Assembly (NCBI GenBank): GCA_025529335.1
Contig: JAMYHX010000116.1
Span: 33,560-97,559, forward strand
Length of the DNA: 64,000 nt
Direction: 5' to 3'
Origin: Rhizopus sp. PT2906
Lineage: Eukaryota; Mucoromycota; Mucoromycetes; Mucorales; Rhizopodaceae
This document shows, piece after piece, positions 58,090-64,000 of this stretch. Position numbers and translations under genes: made by a program. Each line of letters starts with the position of its first letter. Within the stretch, counting starts at the first letter, position 1. The notes beneath the pieces were generated by a model, which was given only the letters and a program-made list of their open reading frames with translations, had not been told where the DNA came from and searched no databases.

Positions 58090-61000
58090 TTAAGCATCTC
58101 TTTCATTTAAGGCTATAAACCTTGATAAACTAGATTTTAGCTTACTGAATTGCTGCTCATGAATTGCCCTTGACAAATAATGTTAGTCACTTATTCAATC
58201 AATCATCTATAACACTTACGCTGCCCACTTGTTCATAAATTCGCTCTTCTTCTCTACGCTTGTATAATCCATAGGTACTTGATCCATAACACTTGCCATC
58301 CATTGGATAGATTCATTAGGCAGTGATTTTGATAGCGATATCACCAATCTCATCGAATCATCAGTTACTTCCGAGGAAAAGTAGCTTAGCATCCCGTTCA
58401 TCAATAGTGACATCAGATTTCCTCCAAATTCCTTAAATAAGCCAAGTACGATATCAACTAGTAAATGATTATCCACCAATTCACGGAAAAATGCAATAGT
58501 GTCCAACAAGCTGACATTATCTTTCATCGGTAACCCAGCCAAACCTGCTCTAAACACTGTCGACAATAGCACAGGGTCCTGCAGGAGTAACTCGGGCCTA
58601 TCCTTTAAGGTACAAGTGATCAGTTTGAAATAATCTCCTATTGCTGCGGAAATGCTATCAAGTGGTACTGTTTGTAGCTTTATAAACAAGATTTCGCTCA
58701 TTTTTTTGACAAGTTCCCAACACAGACCAGTCATTTCTTGTTGTTGAATGAAATTGACTACCAGTTTCTGAGCTACCCACACGTACACTCCATGACCAGT
58801 TGCTTCAAATGCTTTCACCATACGTTCCATAATTTGAGGAACTAAGGGCAAAAGGTGCTGACGATAAGAGCGAATCATTTCAACAAAACATTTGCAAAGA
58901 GGCTCACAGATCGTATTCACACCGCCGAATTGAGTTAATGTCAAGTCAAACACGGGCCAAAGTTCATTGATAAAGTTAATACATGGATGAGGTTGGCCAA
59001 GCGGTACTTCAGGTTGAATGACTTTGAAGAATATACTAATCAGAATTGCAGTGTCTATAAGGAATACAAAATTATATATCGTCTATATATTTTAATAGAA
59101 AAGAAGCACGTACCTCCAATTTTTACGTAGCTTTTAACATCATCAGTAACCGAGACACCGCTTTGAGCTTTTGTCACAAGCTCATGTAGTTGCTGGACGA
59201 CTGGCAAACAAAATATTTGCAATGCATTTTGAATTTCACTCACAGGAAGCTGAGCAAGTACATGTGAAATAGCTTCAGTCACTTCATTATCATCAGGGTA
59301 ATCAAGCGTTCTAATAATGTTGACATAGAATACTTGTAGCTGTGAGATGTACTCTACAAGTTGCTATACAAATGGTTAGATATTAAACAATTATAATTAA
59401 AAGACATTACCTTACTACAGTCCTTGCAAAGATATTTAAGAGCAAGCGCACTAGCTGCAGCTACTTCTGGATCCTGAAATCCAGAAGAAATGAAGTTTAG
59501 TTGATATGTGATGTACTGAGGATGATATTTTGTCCAGAATGAATAGCGTGAAATAACAAGTATCGCAGCATAGCGAATCTTTGGATGGTCGGGTAGTTTT
59601 GATAACATTTCCATAATGGCTGGCATCACATCATTTTCGTCTGAAGGAACTTCGGATCCCATTGAACGAAGAGAGAAAATAGGCGCTTCAATTTGTTGCC
59701 AAGTTGCATTAGGCTGAGCAAGTAAATTGGTGACCAAGTGAAGGGGTTTTGCTAAGCAGCGCTGAGGCGTTAGAATACGACAACAGTCCTTTAATGTATC
59801 ACCCATGTGATGTCTAAAGTCTCGGAATTCATCTCTGTCTTCTGCTGTCATGACGTTTTCTTCGGGAGGGTACTGAAGATGCTTTAGCATAATATCTACT
59901 AGTGTATCAAAGTAGGGTGCCAAGCGTGGTATGGCTGCTTGATATTTTTCGCTTATAAGGGTGTTTGTCAACTCGTACCAGAATTTGAAAGTCATCTCAA
60001 CCACTTCAAAGTCTTTGTAGGCTGCACATTCACCAATACCATCAAGTAGTACACCAAATGCTTCAGGGTGTAGGGCGATTAACGTCACATATGCATCACC
60101 TGCTTCGGTAAATATTCTACAATAGCCAGCAACAGCCTCGTCGTTGTCATCTCCAATGGCTATTCTTAATTTGTTAAGCATAGGCCCAAAGAGTGGATAA
60201 ATCTGTTCTATCACTTCTTTATATTCGTTCACATCACGCGTTTCCCTTATAATCTCCACGATAACATCAGAGCAAACTTCAAATAGTTCTTCAGAGCCAA
60301 GTCCTTCAAATGCAAATCCGAATAAGGGACTGGCCACAATTGATTTGATGTCAATTGATCCTGTATAAATCCAGCTATCCAAGCATCTAAATATCTGCTC
60401 CTGAAGTTCAATATCGTCTCCTGCAAAAGAATGATTAGACATCTTTTAGGCATACTTTGCTGTACTTACCACTAGTTTGCATATACGAATTCAGTAACTG
60501 CAAGACTTCTTCGGCATTGTCGTCAATGAGCTCTTTTGCTCTTACCTTATACTCTTCATTCTGAACAAGAGGATATCAGTTTCTGATTCTATTTCTCCTT
60601 TTCATCACTTACACTTAAAGGTATTCTCGAGTTACTTTCCATTTCTTCAGACAGGACTTTGAGTATCTCAAGTAAGAGAGTGACTTTTTCTCGTGATCGA
60701 CCAAATGCTTCTGTGAGATCAGGAATCACCGTTTTCCAATCTAACATCTGAATGGCCAGGTCAGCTAATGCAAGGCATAGCTGAACCCTCACAGCTCGGA
60801 TCTCACCAACACGCGTGCATAGGAATCCTAAAAGCGAATCGCGTAATTGTAAACGAGCTGTGGCGTCTAAATCAATCAAGTCGGATACAATCTATTGCAA
60901 GGAATAAGTTATGCAGGTCCTGATATTGTAAATACAAAACTTTACTTTGATCTTGAGAGTTTGTGCAGCAAATAAGTAAGCCTGTACGTTTGAGTTGTCA

Positions 61001-61204
61001 CTTTTTAAAATGTAATCAGCAGTTGCCCAAGCTTCGTGCTGGAATACCAAATTAGCATCTATACACACATCATAAACAAAGGCGTACCTTTCTTTGAAAT
61101 CGTTCTAAAAAGCGAGTAATTTCTTTCTTATTTGCTGAATTGTCTACATCATAAAGGTCATGGAGTGCTTTAAGCACTTCAACTGCAGATTCCAAACTGG
61201 TCAT
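58090..61204 (-). CDS. Transportin-3/Mtr10-type importin beta
   Basis: Karyopherin that imports SR-type RNA-binding proteins; in yeast Mtr10 also acts in tRNA traffic. Start 61204 (MTSLESAVEVLKALHDLYDV) with the N-terminal HEAT repeats (HEAWATADYILKSDNSNVQA, YLFAAQTLKIKI, VRVQLCLALADLAIQM). Family signature in the middle: EFRDFRHHMGDTLKDCCRIL. Later repeats include IRYAAILVISRYSFWTKYHP, DPEVAAASALALKYLCKDC and a C-terminal block from FGGVNTICEPLCKCFVEMIR. The last exon is reached by an intron starting GC|GTAAGTG at 58214 and gives AAIHEQQFSKLKSSLSRFIA, ending NERDA; without it the protein stops at NKWAA. About eight exons, full length. Confidence 0.9.
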
Positions 61205-61459
61205 CCTTTAAAAAGTTTAAGAAGAGAAGAAAAAAAAAAAAAGAAGAAAAATAATAATTTTTCTTAATAAAAACACTTATTGTGCTTGATATTCAGGAAG
61301 CAATATATCAAGAAGTGATCTTTAGGTCTTTTTGTCTTTTTTAACTTAAAGTAGCCCTTGAACTGTTGCTTGATAAAGGTCATTTTAGCCAATAAGAACG
61401 CGGGGTAAGCGCGAGTACACTATTTTTTTACACTTTTTTCCCCTTCTTTTTCTTCTCAA

Positions 61460-62436
61460 ATGTCAAGCCCTGGCAATGACAGTCGCATTTCGGATTCAAA
61501 TGGTTCAAGTCAACAAAGTAATGGTAATGCAGTAACTGAAAGTCAGTCAAATGTTAGACAAGAAGCACGGCCAGATCTTGTAGAAATTGATGGTTTTGAA
61601 TCATTAAAGTCATCAGAGCAACAGGCACTTGAAGCACTTGAAAAGATTGCAGAAACAAATCAAGTCATGATACCTTGGTCAGAATTGAGGATAATCCTGA
61701 ATCGTATCGTATCAAAGGTTAGCTTCTTTATTTTTTATTTTGTTAATGTATTGATGAAGTGATAAATTGCAGCAATCACGCATTATGGATCCTAAGCTAC
61801 AAGATAGCAATGTACGAAACCAAGCTGATCGTATCACAGCAGATATTTCAGAAATATTACAAAAGCTAGAAGAGTAAGTTGATATGTTTATAAAAAGAGA
61901 CGTTGACTTACGAGGCTACACGTATGAACACACAGTTGCCCCTTTACCATTCAGCGTGTCTGTGAATTGGTTGTGAACCCAACCCAGCATTACAAAACAT
62001 ATCTTAAATACCTTCGTGCTCTCCAAAAGGTAAATTGGTTGATAGTAATAATGGTTACTTATTGAATCAGACATTGGGAGTGAGGTCTAGTTGGCAAGAG
62101 TTTGTAGATAGACGTAGAAATGCAGCTAGAGAAAGAACTGAGGATGACTCAGAAGGATTTTATGGTACTGTCTCCATGGCATCTACAGTTCCCTTGAGTG
62201 ATAATGAGGAAACGAATGAAGAAACAAATGAAGAAATAAATGAAGAGACGAATGAAGAGACGAACGAAGAGACGAACGATGTGGCCGAACAGGATATGGA
62301 TCGACCACAGATGAATGGTATAGAAGAGCCGTGCGATGAAGTAGAACAAAGTAATGAACAAGAGGATAATACAATAGAGGCAACAGAAAGTAGAGAAGAC
62401 GACAGAGAAGACAACAAAGAAGATAACACAGATTAA
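61460..62436 (+). CDS. Protein phosphatase 4 regulatory subunit 2 (PPP4R2)
   Basis: Regulatory subunit of PP4 (DNA damage and centrosome roles in other eukaryotes). Four exons; start 61460 (MSSPGNDSRISDSNGSSQQS). Core: FESLKSSEQQALEALEKIAE, VMIPWSELRIILNRIVSK, then FTIQRVCELVVNPTQHYKTY and LKYLRALQK, the PPP4R2 hallmark. A 41-nt GT-AG intron (62030-62070) joins LQK to TLGVRSSWQEFVDRRR; without it the frame would break. The C-terminal tail is acidic, with six EETN-type repeats (62206-62277) and ends DNKEDNTD. Disordered acidic tails are usual for this family. Confidence 0.9.
62206..62277 (+). repeat. 12-bp coding minisatellite (EETN)6
   Basis: Six direct 12-base units coding Glu-Glu-Thr-Asn (one unit Glu-Glu-Ile-Asn) in the PPP4R2 tail. 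Unit length keeps the frame upon expansion. Confidence 0.9.
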
Positions 62437-62959
62437 GCATTATTTATAAAAATGGCCACTAGACACAACCATGTATAAAATGCTCATAAATATAAATTAA
62501 TGTATTTCATCATTAAACACTAAAAAAGCATTGAATATTTCAGAATTTTAAAGAAACATTCTTTTTGAAAACGGCAGAATAGACAATGTCAATTATTCTG
62601 GAATGAGGATAATATAAACTAAGAAGCAGACTTACTGCCTTGAATAATATGATGTAAATAATTCCTGGTTGAACACATTTTTTATGTGAGTATGACACGC
62701 TTGTGTAATTAGATCAGGGTACGATATTAAGGGTTTACTTATACAGAATTTCCAAAAATTATTGACACTGATGCCAAGAGTAAAATTCGTACTTGTTAAA
62801 TTCTAATGTCATGTTAACCATTGGTTGATTTCGCTTGCTGACAAACTAAATGTCGTATATGTAGAAGCTTTGTCGTACAAAATATATGTATATTAACCAT
62901 GGAAGCACCGTCAGCTCTTTTTTTTACTTTCTTTCTCATTAAAAACCGAGTATTACAAA
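62437..62959. other. Intergenic, nothing recognised
   Basis: 523 AT-rich bases between PPP4R2 and the transposase ORF. A T-rich leader ends at the ATG of the latter. I found no terminal inverted repeat to mark the element's left end. Confidence 0.5.
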
Positions 62960-63847
62960 ATGAGCTTTCAAATTTTTTATGAAGACGGGCACGGTAATGC
63001 AGTTGATGAATACGGTAGACCTGTGCCTATGGACTATATCATTGATGAGGAGCGATATGCTTTAGAAACAGTTAGTTCATACACCCATTATTTACATAAT
63101 CAGCCTCAGGGGAATAGTTTCGATATAGGCTTTATGGCAGATGAAGATGCAAAAGATGACGTAGATGTTTGCATGAAGGAGGCGTCGAGTAAGCGAGCAT
63201 ACACACTCTATATGGATTATGACAAAGTTAGATTCTTTAATCTGATGTTTGAGAGAGTTATGAGTGCTTCAGCAGCTGCGAAACAATTAGGTATTCATGT
63301 CCGCACAGCTCAAAGATGGGCCCAAATGTACAAAACAGATCTTGATAATATTTTTATAAAGCATAAGAAAACCGGTCGCTCGCGTATACTTCATGAAGAA
63401 CACAAGCAAGTGATCTTGGAGTACATAGATGAGAATCCTTCAGCCGCCTTGGAGCAAGTAATGGAGCGACTACTTCAAAAGTGTCAGGATCTCAAGGTCT
63501 CTAAAAGCACTGTCTATAATTTTGTAAGAACTGAATGTAACTTGTCACTCAAAAAGGCTCAATTTCAGCCTGTAGATAGAAACAGTGGAGAAAAAATTCA
63601 GGAGCGTTTTGATTGGGTTCGTAAGTGGGAATGTACGGATATGGACTTTGTTTGTATATGCACCAATTCATACTGTAGACCCGCCATGGAAGCACCAGAT
63701 AGATATCGCTTATGGAACAGGGATGTTGCTGCTTGCCTCAATTACATGCACATACTTCGTGGACTTCGACGTAATGGTATGGTTCCTCATAGGTTTAGCC
63801 GGGTTGCTGTTGCTCCTACAAGACATCGAAGAAGAGTGGACGATTAG
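62960..63847 (+). pseudogene. Chimeric Tc1/mariner transposase ORF with foreign C-terminus
   Basis: Continuous 295-codon frame. Residues about 80-230 are a Tc1/mariner (IS630-type) DNA-binding region: helix-turn-helix MSASAAAKQLGIHVRTAQRW, then KKTGRSRILHEEHKQVILEY, LKVSKSTVYNFVRTECNLSL and KIQERFDWVRKWECTDMDF. In intact relatives TDMDF leads straight into the first catalytic Asp (a CVFLDES-type motif); here it switches to CTNSYCRPAMEAPD then RLWNRDVAACLNYMHILRGL and RRNGMVPHRFSR, which resembles the zinc-ribbon/RuvC-III end of Fanzor/TnpB-like proteins. The DDE catalytic domain is therefore missing and the ORF cannot encode an active Tc1 transposase. Confidence 0.7.
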
Positions 63848-64000
63848 GAGCAACCAAGAACTAGAATACGCATAGGCAGTTCTCCGTCCTAGTTATTGCT
63901 AGGACACATCTATATGCCTTTGGGGTAAGTTATATATAATAATCTTCTTACATAACTAACTGTATAATTCTTTATATTCTCTCTCCTTGGTACTTATTAC

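Noticed and set aside
62020..62075. Apparent frameshift in PPP4R2 after LRALQK
   Set aside because: A 41-nt GT-AG intron (62030-62070) joins LQK to TLGVRSSWQEF in frame.
62149..62440. Three minus-strand ORFs opposite the PPP4R2 tail
   Set aside because: They arise from the antisense of the EETN and Glu/Asp repeats.

Overview
The window reads as nuclear DNA of a filamentous fungus of the Mucoromycota, most likely a Mucorales species (Rhizopus/Mucor relatives). Evidence: AT-rich intergenic DNA; compact genes cut by many GT-AG introns of about 40-60 nt; fungal gene families (Rck2-type kinase, Skt5/Chs4 chitin synthase activator, YAT amino-acid permease, Mtr10 importin) beside genes retained in early-diverging fungi but patchy in yeasts (HEI10, an AP-4-like sigma subunit, GCP5, RalGAP alpha); and transposon traces typical of Mucorales (Tc1/mariner, MULE-derived SWIM). 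Genus cannot be fixed from sequence alone. Coordinates of multi-exon genes run from start to stop codon and include introns; exons were joined by hand from splice signals and reading frame. || Layout. 1-12.8 kb (+): 3' part of histone chaperone NAP1; a SWIM zinc-finger gene of MULE descent; a large RalGAP alpha gene with a small C2H2 gene 9 nt behind it; a secreted glutaminyl cyclase; a PY-motif membrane protein. 13.5-21.1 kb (+): trifunctional C1-tetrahydrofolate synthase, mitochondrial ribosomal protein uL30m, gamma-tubulin complex GCP5. 21.3-25.6 kb: a divergent sugar transporter / polyol dehydrogenase pair that looks like a small carbon-use module. 25.8-30.7 kb (-): Rck2/Srk1 kinase and the meiotic RING protein HEI10. 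31.5 kb: tRNA-Gln(CUG) followed by AT-rich repeat DNA. 33-41.2 kb (-): NOL11/Utp8, NEDD8 E1 subunit UBA3, an EF-hand protein, and an ankyrin-dysferlin-FYVE protein. 41.8-43.8 kb: a 2,004-bp DNA transposon with 25-bp terminal inverted repeats and an 8-bp target-site duplication. 44.7-53.8 kb (+): ankyrin-DIL protein, MCM1/SRF MADS factor, SURF6/Rrp14, Nudix hydrolase, Skt5/Chs4. 54.3-61.2 kb (-): amino-acid permease, AP-4 sigma-like subunit, transportin-3/Mtr10. 61.5-64 kb (+): PPP4R2, then a chimeric transposase ORF at the right edge. || Most genes are housekeeping or cell biology and do not form one pathway. Shared themes are ribosome biogenesis (NOL11, SURF6, NAP1), membrane traffic (AP-4 sigma, ANK-DysF-FYVE, ANK-DIL, RalGAP) and carbon use (transporter plus dehydrogenase). 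The most notable non-routine items are the complete TIR transposon, the Tc1 ORF that loses its catalytic domain and continues into a different, Fanzor/TnpB-like C-terminus, the duplicated splice acceptor with poly(A) tracts in GCP5, the AP-4-like sigma gene, and the paired CCAATCGGA boxes in the transporter/dehydrogenase promoter.
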